NCBI GenBank assembly: GCA_002292215.1
Contig: DBBN01000126.1
Coordinates: forward strand, 38,061-102,060
Origin: Glaciecola sp. UBA983
GTDB lineage: Bacteria; Pseudomonadota; Gammaproteobacteria; Enterobacterales; Alteromonadaceae
DNA: 64,000 nucleotides
Reading direction: 5' to 3'
Positions 54,788 through 63,672 of the stretch are shown in pieces; the first letter of the stretch is position 1, and each line of letters begins with the position of its first letter. Both the position numbers and the translations under genes were made by a program. The notes beneath the pieces are model-generated. The model was not told the origin of the DNA. It was given only the letters and a program-made list of their open reading frames with translations, and made no database searches.

Positions 54788-55141
54788 TTAGACACCTTTG
54801 TGCCACTTTGCTCGCGTACCATCTATAGCAATCAGATCAACACGATGCGCCACATGGTGTGGGTTTAACGCGTGTTTAGCCATAAATACATACATTGTTT
54901 TAACTACCTTGCGACGCTTTTGCTCAGTAAACATTTCCGTCGCAGCGCCATGACTTTGGGTTGTGCGGTATTTTACTTCAACAAATACCCAACAAGCTCC
55001 ATCGCGCATGATTAAATCTATTTCACCGCATTTTGCACGAAAATTTGCAGTAATAAAGTGCAATCCTTGCTGTATTAAATACCGTTTTACTTTTTGTTCT
55101 ACAACCACACCTAATTGATAGGCATGCTGAGGCTTACTCAC
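54788..55141 (-). CDS. yraN: UPF0102 family protein YraN
   Basis: A 117-residue protein with a GTG start that overlaps the end of lpoA by 8 bases. The nuclease-like PD-(D/E)xK core is visible: CGEIDLIMRDGACWVFVEVKYRTTQSHG, where Glu/Asp and Glu-x-Lys form the potential metal site. The family is almost universal in bacteria, but its substrate is not established. Always close to lpoA and rsmI in this group. Confidence 0.92.
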   Translation of the reverse strand: MSKPQHAYQLGVVVEQKVKRYLIQQGLHFITANFRAKCGEIDLIMRDGACWVFVEVKYRTTQSHGAATEMFTEQKRRKVVKTMYVFMAKHALNPHHVAHRVDLIAIDGTRAKWHKGV

Positions 55142-57017
55142 TCGTCAATCGTTCAATTTGTCGAGTGGTTATTTTGGCACGCGGTAAAGTACGTGTCACT
55201 TGATTCTTATCATTTATTGCCAAGCTGCCAGTTAAACCAGGTAATAGTAACCCCTGAACTTTTTGTAATGGCTGGATTTTGCCGATTAAGTTTAATGCAT
55301 CATATCCAAATGCGAATAGGCGTTTTTGCGCGGTAGAGGCTTCAGAAAATACTGTTTCATATTGAGCGAGTAATTCAACATTGAGCGTATCATCAAGTAA
55401 CCAAGGCATATCAATAAAAATCACATTTTGTAAATCACGTAACGAGTTCTTGTTCAATTTATGATTATAACTACGCGAACTGGCAAATACGGGTTGTATC
55501 TCATCAGAGAACGTACTTATGCTGGCTTCAATCATCGGATTAATCAGTTCTGTTTGTTTCGCGTTAGCAAAGACGACAAACGCATCAATATCTTTGCGGT
55601 TACGTGTCACACTGAACATTTCTTGGCCTAAATAACGTTCTAGTATGCTAATTCTATCGCGGCTTTGTTGCACGCCGAGTGCATCACCAATCGCCTTGCG
55701 CATTGATTTGTTATCGCTAAAAGAAAGGGTAATGGTACTGGTATGTTGTGTTAGCGCCTGCCAGCGTGCGGTAAACGCTTCGGCCATACGGGTCGCTGTG
55801 CGATCTGGCGCATGGATTAATATAGGTTGTTGATATTGCTGAGTAAACATAAGCTCGGCAATTTGTTCGGCTTCATCTTCTGGTGAAAGTGCAAAAAAAG
55901 TGTGATTACTCAAGCTCGTATTTGGTAAAAACTCTGTCGATGCAGGGGCGTCCAGTTGAGGAACCAATGAATCAGTGTCAAGCCGATTCAACCCTAATAA
56001 TTGTTGGTTAGGTTTGATATGCGGCAGGATTAATTCTAATTTAGGTTTTAACAGTGGCCCAATAATTAAATCCGCCTCGGCAATAGCTGCAATTAATGCT
56101 TCGTCGGTTTGCGTATTGGTATCCACAAAATATAACGATTCAATCATTTGCTCATAACCCTGCTGTTGTGATTGACTGGCTAAATAAGCGGCAACTACAC
56201 CTTGTTTTATTTGTTGTGCTTGGGCAGCTAGACGTCCAGTTAGCGGCAATAACACAGCAACACGCTGGGCAGTGTTATTACGAATTTGCAACAACCCAAT
56301 AATTTCCGAAGGTAAGTGTTTAACTAACGGATGATTCGGGAACTGATATTGAAACTGAGTTAACTGGCTAGCTAATTCGTATTGGTTTAAGGCGTGTTCG
56401 CGAAGTATCTTAGTGAGGCGAATAAATCCATCAATCTCGGAATTACCAATTAATTGTAGTTGTTCACCAGGAATTTTTTGTGCCAAACGCCACACATAAT
56501 TAATATCATAATCTTGTGATGTGACATGCGCATTTACGGCATTGCGTGCATCAAACAGTGCTTCGTAAATGACAGCTTTGGCATGCCACTGTTGCTGCTG
56601 TATTAATGACGAAGATGTAGGTGCCTCAAGTAAAGCTAACCGAGTTTGATAAGTATCATTAGGGTGAACACATTGTGCTCGGTATAATTTCGCTTGAGCC
56701 AGTTGTTCTGAGTCTAATAGTGGGTAAATAGGAGCTAACACTGAATGCACGTGCTGGCATTGTTGTGCGGTATTGGCTAACTCTGCAGCTTGAAGTAAAT
56801 ACTGATTGCGACGTAAAGCTTGGTCATTATTCTCGGCTAGCTCCGCTTGATCGAGTAATTGCGGAAAGGTTAGAGTCAAAGCAACGGCTGGAGTATTCAC
56901 TATTGGGGCAGACGTATGAGTCGATTTAGGTGTTGTTGCAGAACACGCACCTAACCCTACAAGCAAAGCAAGTAAAGCCACACGACGGCAATTGAACAAT
57001 GAAAAATTTATAGTCAC
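55134..57017 (-). CDS. lpoA: Penicillin-binding protein 1A activator LpoA
   Basis: A 627-residue lipoprotein (lipobox VGLGAC, Cys25). The N-terminal part (about 40-240) is helical and TPR-like. The C-terminal part (about 250-625) has the periplasmic-binding-protein fold of LpoA: RVAVLLPLTGRLAAQAQQIKQGVVAAYL, ADLIIGPLLKPKLELILPHI, ALSPEDEAEQIAELMF and RLFAFGYDALNLIGKI. It reaches from the outer membrane to activate PBP1a for peptidoglycan synthesis. Divergent from rsmI with a short shared promoter region. Confidence 0.93.
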   Translation of the reverse strand: MTINFSLFNCRRVALLALLVGLGACSATTPKSTHTSAPIVNTPAVALTLTFPQLLDQAELAENNDQALRRNQYLLQAAELANTAQQCQHVHSVLAPIYPLLDSEQLAQAKLYRAQCVHPNDTYQTRLALLEAPTSSSLIQQQQWHAKAVIYEALFDARNAVNAHVTSQDYDINYVWRLAQKIPGEQLQLIGNSEIDGFIRLTKILREHALNQYELASQLTQFQYQFPNHPLVKHLPSEIIGLLQIRNNTAQRVAVLLPLTGRLAAQAQQIKQGVVAAYLASQSQQQGYEQMIESLYFVDTNTQTDEALIAAIAEADLIIGPLLKPKLELILPHIKPNQQLLGLNRLDTDSLVPQLDAPASTEFLPNTSLSNHTFFALSPEDEAEQIAELMFTQQYQQPILIHAPDRTATRMAEAFTARWQALTQHTSTITLSFSDNKSMRKAIGDALGVQQSRDRISILERYLGQEMFSVTRNRKDIDAFVVFANAKQTELINPMIEASISTFSDEIQPVFASSRSYNHKLNKNSLRDLQNVIFIDMPWLLDDTLNVELLAQYETVFSEASTAQKRLFAFGYDALNLIGKIQPLQKVQGLLLPGLTGSLAINDKNQVTRTLPRAKITTRQIERLTSE

Positions 57018-57061
57018 TAGTTAATCCATAAAAGCAAGTGAATGAAAGCCATACATAAGTG

Positions 57062-57067
57062 TATAAT
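57062..57067 (+). promoter_or_regulatory. Candidate -10 element for rsmI
   Basis: A perfect TATAAT 35 bases before the rsmI ATG in the 84-base divergent region with lpoA; the -35 position (TGAATG) is poor. Confidence 0.35.
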
Positions 57068-57101
57068 ATGCATCATACTGTATTTTAAAAAGATCCGCAT
57101 T

Positions 57102-57947
57102 ATGTCTGACACTGGTTGTTTATATATCGTTCCTACTCCCATCGGTAATTTGCAAGATATTACACTTCGCGCATTGACGATCCTCAAATCTGTCGATGCG
57201 ATAGCATGTGAAGATACTCGTCATAGCCGAGTATTGTTGCAGCACTTTAGTATTGATAAACCGACGTTTGCTGTACATGATCATAACGAATCTATGATGG
57301 TAAATAAAGTGATCCAAAGACTAGAAAAAGGGGAGTCCATCGCTTTAATTTCAGATGCCGGTACGCCGTTGATTAGCGATCCCGGTTATGTGTTAGTGCA
57401 TGCCTGTCGTGAAATCAGTGCCAATGTCATTGCCTTACCCGGTCCTTGTGCTGCCGTAACGGCTCTGTCTGGTTCGGGATTACCAACGGATCAGTTTATT
57501 TTTAGAGGTTTTTTACCGGTAAAACAGCAAGCTAAGCAACAGGCGATTGAAGCATTACAGCATTCGTATTGTACGAGTGTATTTTATGAAGCGCCGCGTC
57601 GGGTCTTAGATACCATGAAGATGATGGAGCGATGCTTACCCGATACTATCACCATTGTAATGGCTAAAGAGATTACCAAAACCTTTGAAACATTCATCAG
57701 CGGTAGCGCGTCTAAAATTATCGAATGGTTAGAAGCCGAGCCAGCCCATCAAAAAGGTGAATTTGTACTTATGGTTGGTCCTGCAGAAAAAGACATGAGT
57801 GAAATCTCTATCGAGGCCCAGCAGTTAATGACCCATTTACAGTTACACTTACCGCCTAAAAAAGCCGCAGGTATCGTTGCCGAACACTATGGTTTAAAGA
57901 AAAATGCCATTTATCAATGGAGTTTGATGTCATTACAGACTCAATGA
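57102..57947 (+). CDS. rsmI: 16S rRNA (cytidine1402-2'-O)-methyltransferase
   Basis: A 281-residue protein. I choose the ATG at 57102, because LYIVPTPIGNLQDITLRAL follows it as in other RsmI proteins; a longer in-frame start at 57042 overlaps the promoter. Tetrapyrrole-methylase-fold motifs: IACEDTRHSRVLLQHF, LISDAGTPLISDPGYVLV, ALPGPCAAVTALSGSGLPTD, FYEAPRRVLDTM. It methylates C1402 of 16S rRNA. The C-terminus LKKNAIYQWSL is intact and is followed at once by the LysR relic. Confidence 0.95.
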   Translation: MSDTGCLYIVPTPIGNLQDITLRALTILKSVDAIACEDTRHSRVLLQHFSIDKPTFAVHDHNESMMVNKVIQRLEKGESIALISDAGTPLISDPGYVLVHACREISANVIALPGPCAAVTALSGSGLPTDQFIFRGFLPVKQQAKQQAIEALQHSYCTSVFYEAPRRVLDTMKMMERCLPDTITIVMAKEITKTFETFISGSASKIIEWLEAEPAHQKGEFVLMVGPAEKDMSEISIEAQQLMTHLQLHLPPKKAAGIVAEHYGLKKNAIYQWSLMSLQTQ

Positions 57948-58293
57948 ATGTATTGCTCTATCAACACGCTAAAAAACAAGGGATTAAACTAAAAATGCAT
58001 TTGGGCAATTGATGACAACCTTACATTATGTCTCGCAAGGTTTTGCATTAGTGGTACATCCATCTTCAGCGACATTTCATTTAGAGTCGAGTCAGCAGAT
58101 CCGAGCGATTGAAATTACTGAACCGAAGTTATACCGCGATGTCTATGTGCAAGTAGTGGCGTCTAAAGCCCAAGATCCAGCAGTGAATACCGTGTATGAA
58201 CTGATCCGTGAAGTCACGGCGAATATGCATTATCAAGGATGCTGGCGAGGTGAGTTACTTGATAACAAATATACTCGATCTGTATCCTTATGA
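57920..58293 (+). pseudogene. Frameshifted C-terminal relic of a LysR-family regulator
   Basis: From 57920 one frame reads FDVITDSMNVLLYQHAKKQG then IKLKMHLGN and stops at 58010. The next frame, open from 58009, continues TTLHYVSQGFALVVHPSSAT, then IRAIEITEPKLYRDVYVQVV, and ends CWRGELL near a stop at 58293. Adding one T at 58010 joins the two into a smooth C-terminal third of a LysR substrate-binding domain. The helix-turn-helix and the first 170 or so residues are missing; rsmI occupies the space. The 3' end overlaps the convergent thioredoxin-like gene by 6 bases. A real short protein from 58012 cannot be excluded. Confidence 0.6.
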
Positions 58294-58524
58294 GGTGAGC
58301 CATTGCTGGATCTCCGCAGTTGAAGGCAATCCTCCTTTATGTACAACGGTTTCATCTAGTACAATGGCAGGAGTCGACATGACCCCGTAACTGATTATTT
58401 GCATGGGATCTTCTATTTTTTCGACACTGATCGTCTGTCCTAATTCAGCCGCAGTAGTTTCTAGTAGAAGTACGGTAGTTTTACATTTGGCGCAGCCGGT
58501 TCCTAAGACTTTAAATTTTTTCAT
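58288..58524 (-). CDS. Small thioredoxin-fold protein with CxxC
   Basis: 78 residues from the ATG at 58524 (CGGA 9 bases upstream). MKKFKVLGTGCAKCKTTVLL holds the active-site pair Cys11/Cys14 and MSTPAIVLDE the cis-Pro. This is the redox-active disulphide protein type (TM0996/MTH895-like), common beside PF03773 permeases as here. No signal peptide, so cytoplasmic. It begins 14 bases after the permease and is probably cotranslated. A redox or metal-handing partner is likely. Confidence 0.85.
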   Translation of the reverse strand: MKKFKVLGTGCAKCKTTVLLLETTAAELGQTISVEKIEDPMQIISYGVMSTPAIVLDETVVHKGGLPSTAEIQQWLTS

Positions 58525-58537
58525 GATAGTGTTCCGT

Positions 58538-59530
58538 TTAGAGTAAAAATGCGACGCTGTTAAATATCCATCCAACGACGGTAAATGATACTAATAACAT
58601 AGCAAATAAAATGGCTAGTAATTTCCATTGCATCACTTGTTTAAGTAAAATAAATTCAGGGAAACTCGCTGCAACCGTGCTCATACAAAACGCTAAAGCC
58701 GTGCCTATCGGCAGGCCATTAGTGATCAAACTCTCCATAACTGGGATCACACCTGTGGCGTTGGAATACAATGGGATGCCAACTAATACCGCTGCTGGCA
58801 CCGACCACCATTGCCCCGTGCCTAAATGAGTTTCAATCCAGCCATCTGGAACAAAGCCATGTAACGCTGAGCCCAGTCCTACCCCGATAATAACCCATAT
58901 CCAAACACGACGAAAAATATCGAACATTTCTCGTTTAGCAAATGCATGTCGTTCGCTCATTGTTAAGCTTTGTATCGTGCCGTTGGTTCCTGCTGAAGAG
59001 TATGTTTGGCCTTGTTCAAGCGCCTTAGCAGCAAAGGATTGTAACCAGCGTTCGGCTTTTATCGTGTCCAGAAACAAGCCACCGAGCATGCCGATACTCA
59101 TGCCAACGATGATATATAAAATCGTAAACTTCCAGCCTAATAAACTCATCAAGAGTAAGACCGCAACTTCATTGATTAAGGGAGAGGTTAACAAAAATGC
59201 CATAGTGATCCCAACAGGTATCCCCGCCGAGGTAAACCCTAAAAAGACAGGAATGCTGGAGCAAGAGCAAAATGGTGTAATAGCACCAAAGCCGGATGCG
59301 AGAAGATAACCTAAGCCGCGATTTTTACCGGCAAGAAAATCCCTCACTCGTTCTACATTCATCGAGGCACGTAGCAATGCAATAAGGTAAATCATGACTA
59401 ACAACAGGGCAAATATTTTACTGGTATCTTCGATGAAAAAGTGGAGAGCATCACCCAATTTGGTATCTGGGCTTAACCCCAAGACACTAAAGCTGAGCCA
59501 ACTGGCTAGATCGGTGAAAATTTGAAACAC
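58538..59530 (-). CDS. Permease of the PF03773 (ArsP-like / DUF318) family
   Basis: A 330-residue membrane protein with a GTG start (AAGG upstream) and about eight helices. ITPFCSCSSIPVFLGFTSAGIPVG (84-107) contains the family Cys pair Cys88/Cys90, and a related half is seen later at VLVGIPLYSNATGVIPVMESLITNGLPIG, as expected for two inverted halves. Members export organoarsenicals or other metal/metalloid species in some bacteria. Linkage to a CxxC thioredoxin-fold protein is typical. No ArsR-type regulator or other ars gene is present, so the substrate is open. A 50-bp palindrome abuts the start. Confidence 0.85.
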   Translation of the reverse strand: MFQIFTDLASWLSFSVLGLSPDTKLGDALHFFIEDTSKIFALLLVMIYLIALLRASMNVERVRDFLAGKNRGLGYLLASGFGAITPFCSCSSIPVFLGFTSAGIPVGITMAFLLTSPLINEVAVLLLMSLLGWKFTILYIIVGMSIGMLGGLFLDTIKAERWLQSFAAKALEQGQTYSSAGTNGTIQSLTMSERHAFAKREMFDIFRRVWIWVIIGVGLGSALHGFVPDGWIETHLGTGQWWSVPAAVLVGIPLYSNATGVIPVMESLITNGLPIGTALAFCMSTVAASFPEFILLKQVMQWKLLAILFAMLLVSFTVVGWIFNSVAFLL

Positions 59531-59580
59531 ATTGTGCCTTAAGTAAATCTAATCGTTAGATAACCTTAAGGATACACAAT
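59531..59580. repeat. Imperfect 50-bp palindrome upstream of the permease (candidate operator)
   Basis: The ends ATTGTG / CACAAT, inner CCTTAAG / CTTAAGG and centre CTAA-TCG-TTAG pair across the whole element, with a 3-base offset in one arm. It begins next to the permease GTG. It could be an operator for a dimeric regulator or a leader hairpin; no T run follows on the minus strand, so it is not a terminator of nspC. Confidence 0.55.
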
Positions 59581-59636
59581 TTTAGGAGAGACGATTGAAT
59601 AAGCGCTAAACCGTTGATCTAGCGCAATAAATCAGT

Positions 59637-60773
59637 TTAGGACAAACGCCCCAAGAAATCTTCATAGGTAAACTCTCTAATCAGATCAAACTTGCCGTCT
59701 TGACGTAAGATCCCAATAGCAGGATGCTGTACTCCATTAAAGAATGAGGTTTTAACCATGGTGTAATGCATCATATCTTCAAATACAATGCGTTGACCTA
59801 CTTCAAGTGGCTCTGCAAAACTGTACTCAGGTAACACATCACCGGCTAGGCAAGAGTTGCCACCTAAACGATAGGTAAACGCCAGTTCATCTGCTTCTTG
59901 CGCATCTTTGATACTTGGACGATAGGGCATCTCAAGGACATCTGGCATGTGCGCGGTGACGGATATATCGAGGATGGCGATCGGGCCGTTGTTTTCGACA
60001 ATATCAACGATTTCTGCGATTAACGGACCAGTTTGCCATGCAACAGCAGAACCGGGCTCTAAGATAACATGTAGATGAGGGTACTTAGCTTTGAAATTAT
60101 TAAGGACACGGACTAGATGCTCGATATTATAGCCGTGTTTTGTCATTAAATGGCCACCGCCAAGGTTAAGCCATTTCAGCTTCGGGAAATAACTAGAAAA
60201 TTGCGTTTCGATGGCATTGAGCATGCGCTCGGTTGCATAGGAGTCGCACTCGCACAATGCATGAATATGGAAGCCTTCAACATCCCTTAAGTCTTGACCT
60301 TTTAATTGTGCTGCGGTAATACCTAAACGTGAACCCGGTGCACAAGGATCGTATAAGGGCGTATCGGCTTCTTGATGCTCAGGGTTAACACGCAATCCCA
60401 TGCTGACATTTGCTTGAGCACAAACGTCTTTGTGCAGTAAAAACTGCGCGACACTGTTAAATGAAATGTGATCCACTTCTTGGACTATTTCTGGCATTTC
60501 AGCAGCTTTAAACGCAGGGGAAAATGCATGAACTTGTTTGCCAATGCGTTTAGCTAACTTAGCTTCCCATAAGGCACTGGCAGTTCCGCCTTGTAAGTAA
60601 TTACTTACTAAATCGAAACATGACCACATTGAAAAGCCTTTTAAGGCTAAAATAATATCTACACCCGTCGCGTTTTGCACGTCTTGCATGAGCTTGAGGT
60701 TAGCAATTAACTTTGCTTCTTCAAGCACATAACAAGGGCTTGGGATCGCAGGATTGTTGGTCCAATGTGGCAT
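59637..60773 (-). CDS. nspC: Carboxynorspermidine decarboxylase
   Basis: A 378-residue alanine-racemase-fold PLP enzyme. The PLP Lys is Lys45 in ILALKGFSMWSCFD, typical of NspC. Other motifs are GLRVNPEHQEADTPLYDPCAPGSRLG, WLNLGGGHLMTKHGY, ILEPGSAVAWQTG and RLGGNSCLAGDVLPEY with the substrate Cys/Asp loop. It decarboxylates carboxynorspermidine (or carboxyspermidine) to norspermidine (or spermidine). It lies 24 bases downstream of the dehydrogenase that makes its substrate. Norspermidine affects biofilm formation in Vibrio. Confidence 0.94.
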   Translation of the reverse strand: MPHWTNNPAIPSPCYVLEEAKLIANLKLMQDVQNATGVDIILALKGFSMWSCFDLVSNYLQGGTASALWEAKLAKRIGKQVHAFSPAFKAAEMPEIVQEVDHISFNSVAQFLLHKDVCAQANVSMGLRVNPEHQEADTPLYDPCAPGSRLGITAAQLKGQDLRDVEGFHIHALCECDSYATERMLNAIETQFSSYFPKLKWLNLGGGHLMTKHGYNIEHLVRVLNNFKAKYPHLHVILEPGSAVAWQTGPLIAEIVDIVENNGPIAILDISVTAHMPDVLEMPYRPSIKDAQEADELAFTYRLGGNSCLAGDVLPEYSFAEPLEVGQRIVFEDMMHYTMVKTSFFNGVQHPAIGILRQDGKFDLIREFTYEDFLGRLS

Positions 60774-60797
60774 GTTATCTATTTCCTTTTACCGGGT

Positions 60798-62000
60798 TTA
60801 TTTGCTAAATGGGCTGCTGTCACATTCCATTACATGCCATGGTAAACCGTGCTCATTCAACATTTTCATGAACGGGTCTGGGTCCATTTGCTCCATGTTG
60901 ACGACGCCTGCTTGACGCCATGTGCCATTAAGCATTAATGCTGCGCCAATCATTGCAGGGACGCCGGTGGTATAAGATACCGCTTGAGAGCCGACTTCTT
61001 CATTACATACCGCATGTTCACAGTTATTGTAGATAAAGATGGTTTTTTCCTGACCGTCTTTAATACCAGTAATATAAGTCCCAATACAGGTCATGCCCGT
61101 ATAGCCTTCAGCCAGTGATCCTGGGTTAGGTAATACCGCTTTTAAGAACTCTAATGGTGCAATTTGTTGACCATTAAAATCAATCGGTTCGATACTCGTC
61201 ATGCCGATGCCTTCAAGTACCTTGAGGTGATTAAGGTAAGCATCACCAAACGTCATCCAAAAACGCGCACGTTTAATGGTAGGGAAATGTTTGACGATAG
61301 ACTCGAGCTCTTCGTGATACATCAAATAAGAAGCGCGAGTACCAATATTTTGGTAATGCAGATCTTCACGAACAGTTAATGGCTCAGTCTCTAACCATTC
61401 GCCATCTTGCCAATATCGACCACGTTGGGTGATTTCACGAATATTGATTTCTGGATTAAAGTTCGTTGCAAAGGCTTGACCATGATCACCGCCATTACAA
61501 TCAACGATATCTAAGGTATGGATCTCATCAAAATAGTGTTTAGCTGCATAGGCGGTATACACGTTAGTCACACCTGGATCAAAGCCACTGCCTAGTAGTG
61601 CCATTAAGCCTTTTTCGGCAAAGCGTTCTTGATAAGCCCACTGCCAAGAATATTCAAATTTAGCGACATCTTTGGGTTCATAGTTAGCCGTATCAAGATA
61701 ATCGACATTACAGGCTAAGCATGCATCCATGATGGCAAGATCTTGATAAGGTAACGCTAGGTTAACCACTAAATCTGGGTTGCAATCATTGATTACCGCT
61801 TCGACTTCATGAGCATGATCGGCATCAACGGCATAGACTTTTTTGACTCGGTCAATACCGACTTCAGCTTGTAACGCTTCGCATTTGGAAACGGTACGTG
61901 ACGCTAAATAAATTTCTGAAAACATTTCAGTTAAGCGAGCACATTTTTTGATAGTGACCGCAGCAACACCGCCGGCACCAATGATTAAAATTTTAGACAT
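60798..62000 (-). CDS. Carboxynorspermidine synthase (saccharopine dehydrogenase family)
   Basis: 400 residues from the ATG at 62000, which has AAAGGTGG 7 bases upstream; a start ten codons earlier would include this site. ILIIGAGGVAAVTIKKCARL (4-23) is the NAD(P)-binding Rossmann loop. VVNLALPYQDLAIMDACLACNVDYLDTANYE and LGSGFDPGVTNVYTAYAAKHYFDEI are the CANSDH family signatures. It condenses aspartate semialdehyde with diaminopropane (or putrescine) reductively. LysC, upstream on the chromosome, supplies the aspartate branch. First gene of the two-gene polyamine operon. Confidence 0.93.
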   Translation of the reverse strand: MSKILIIGAGGVAAVTIKKCARLTEMFSEIYLASRTVSKCEALQAEVGIDRVKKVYAVDADHAHEVEAVINDCNPDLVVNLALPYQDLAIMDACLACNVDYLDTANYEPKDVAKFEYSWQWAYQERFAEKGLMALLGSGFDPGVTNVYTAYAAKHYFDEIHTLDIVDCNGGDHGQAFATNFNPEINIREITQRGRYWQDGEWLETEPLTVREDLHYQNIGTRASYLMYHEELESIVKHFPTIKRARFWMTFGDAYLNHLKVLEGIGMTSIEPIDFNGQQIAPLEFLKAVLPNPGSLAEGYTGMTCIGTYITGIKDGQEKTIFIYNNCEHAVCNEEVGSQAVSYTTGVPAMIGAALMLNGTWRQAGVVNMEQMDPDPFMKMLNEHGLPWHVMECDSSPFSK

Positions 62001-62069
62001 AGCAAGACCACCTTTGTTATTTTCGCGCATCCTATCAGAAGAATCTTAATTTACCAATATACAATTTGC

Positions 62070-62579
62070 TTATGCTGCATGCATGGTAAATGCTGGCCCA
62101 ATAGTAACGTGTCCTGGTAGATAGGTAACAGGAAAATAATATTGTTGGGAAGCACCTGCATATAATGTCACATCTGCTACTATCACGTCAGTAAAAACCC
62201 GATGTTTTGCTTCAATAAATGCCATGTATAAGATTACTGAGTTAGCGTTTTGGACATATTCAGTACGTTGAGCAACACGCTGCTCTAAACGTTCAATCAT
62301 CCCAATACTCGCAGATACGTTAGTTGTGGAGCCTGCCGCTGAAGATGTTGAAGATGATTCGTACAATGACTGGTCATCATGTTCTTGCATGTCATCGAGT
62401 TCGTTACACAATATAGCTTGAATATCGCCATTTAAATCGACGGCAGCCAGTGGGTAAAACGTATCGTTATTACGTATTAACGGTTCACAAACGGCAATAC
62501 AAGTGTCAAGCATCGTTTTGACGCTATTGGGTAATGTTGAGTAGGAGATGGTCAAAGTGATATTCCGGCTAAAAATCAT
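62070..62579 (-). CDS. Hypothetical protein
   Basis: A 169-residue protein with no signal peptide or membrane span. A central Ser/Thr/Ala-rich low-complexity part (about 72-90, ESSSTSSAAGSTTNVSAS) separates two halves; the first includes VCEPLIRNNDTFYPLAAVDLNG, the second IERLEQRVAQRTEYVQNANSVI and KHRVFTDVIVADVTLYAGA. The pattern of PLAAVDLNGDIQA and VFTDVIVADVTLYAG suggests a small alpha/beta fold. It lies 70 bases upstream of the polyamine operon on the same strand. I do not recognise the family. Confidence 0.6.
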   Translation of the reverse strand: MIFSRNITLTISYSTLPNSVKTMLDTCIAVCEPLIRNNDTFYPLAAVDLNGDIQAILCNELDDMQEHDDQSLYESSSTSSAAGSTTNVSASIGMIERLEQRVAQRTEYVQNANSVILYMAFIEAKHRVFTDVIVADVTLYAGASQQYYFPVTYLPGHVTIGPAFTMHAA

Positions 62580-62619
62580 GCTATTTAAACGACTTTAGGT
62601 TAAAAATAGTTCATTAATA

Positions 62620-63639
62620 TTAGTCGCGCATCCCCTGCAAACCGCCGGTGTGATAAATAATAATGTTGTCGTAATGATCAAGTTGCTGATTTTTCATTAG
62701 ATCATGGACGGCGAAAAATGTTTTACCAGAATAAACGGGTTCAATAATAAAATTGTCGTCACTGAATGTTGTACAAAAATGCACTAGTTCTTTCGATGAT
62801 TTGGCATATCCACCGGTGTGATAATCAAGATTAATTGACCATGATGGTCGAGGGTGCGTTGATGTACAAAGTAAATCCTTGGTTGATTGGACTAGATAAT
62901 CATCAGACTCTTGAGAGTGAGCCTTGAGTACGGCAATGCCTAATATGTCCGTTTGGGTTAGTTGTCCACTTTGCTGTGCTTGAGCAATACCTTGTATGAT
63001 ACCGGCTAAGGTGGCTGCTGTGGCCACCGGGGTGATAATGAGATTGCGCTGGTGAGTTAACGTTTGATGTAGCTGCTGCGTGAGTTCTTGAACGCTTTGT
63101 GCAACCCCGCGTAACGCCATTATAGAGGCGCCGCCCTCAGGAATAATCAATGCATCGGGGTACTGTGTTTGTAACGCATCGAGATAATCGCTGTCATGCC
63201 TGCGTTTGTAATTAATTTTGGTGCTCCAAATACATTCACCCTGCCATGAGGCGATATCACGTAAGCATGGCGTTAAGCGTCCCGAATAATCACCGCGTAT
63301 TATCGCATGAAAAGGAATACCCAACTTGTGACAGGTATACGCTAAGGCATGTAAATGATTGGAATAACCGCCACCAAAGCTAATAATTCTCTGCGGTAAG
63401 CGCTCAGACTGTGTTAATGATCCGGCTAATTTACGCCATTTGTTACCTGAGATAATAGGATGGATAAGATCATCGCGTTTGACCCACAACCTTGGTGAGG
63501 TCTCGTTATCATCTTGCGCTGAAACCTGCGCAAACGTAAATGACTGCAACGGGGAAGGCAGTTCAATGGACAATTGTTGGTGTATATTAAATAAAGACAA
63601 AGTGATCAAAGCATGGCTAAAGTGGGTAAATACTAACAT
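62620..63639 (-). CDS. PLP-dependent ACC deaminase / D-cysteine desulfhydrase family enzyme
   Basis: A 339-residue fold-type II PLP enzyme. The PLP Lys is Lys67 in LIHPIISGNKWRKLAG; FGGGYSNHLHALAYTCHKLG is the substrate-binding SNH loop of the family, and PEGGASIMALRGV and GKTFFAVHDLM follow. True ACC deaminases need further residues that I cannot confirm here, so D-cysteine desulfhydrase-like activity or an unrelated amino-acid lyase is equally possible. Start ATG at 63639 has AGAAGAG just upstream. Monocistronic, divergent from the chalcone-isomerase-like gene. Confidence 0.8.
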   Translation of the reverse strand: MLVFTHFSHALITLSLFNIHQQLSIELPSPLQSFTFAQVSAQDDNETSPRLWVKRDDLIHPIISGNKWRKLAGSLTQSERLPQRIISFGGGYSNHLHALAYTCHKLGIPFHAIIRGDYSGRLTPCLRDIASWQGECIWSTKINYKRRHDSDYLDALQTQYPDALIIPEGGASIMALRGVAQSVQELTQQLHQTLTHQRNLIITPVATAATLAGIIQGIAQAQQSGQLTQTDILGIAVLKAHSQESDDYLVQSTKDLLCTSTHPRPSWSINLDYHTGGYAKSSKELVHFCTTFSDDNFIIEPVYSGKTFFAVHDLMKNQQLDHYDNIIIYHTGGLQGMRD

Positions 63640-63672
63640 ACTCTTCTATAATTGATACCAAGAGAAACCGTA

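Noticed and set aside
57042-57101. Longer rsmI start 20 codons upstream
   Set aside because: The extension is not seen in RsmI proteins and would cover the TATAAT element; the ATG at 57102 gives the normal N-terminus.
59531-59580. Terminator of nspC
   Set aside because: The palindrome has no T tract on the minus strand and abuts the next start codon, so an operator or leader structure is more likely.
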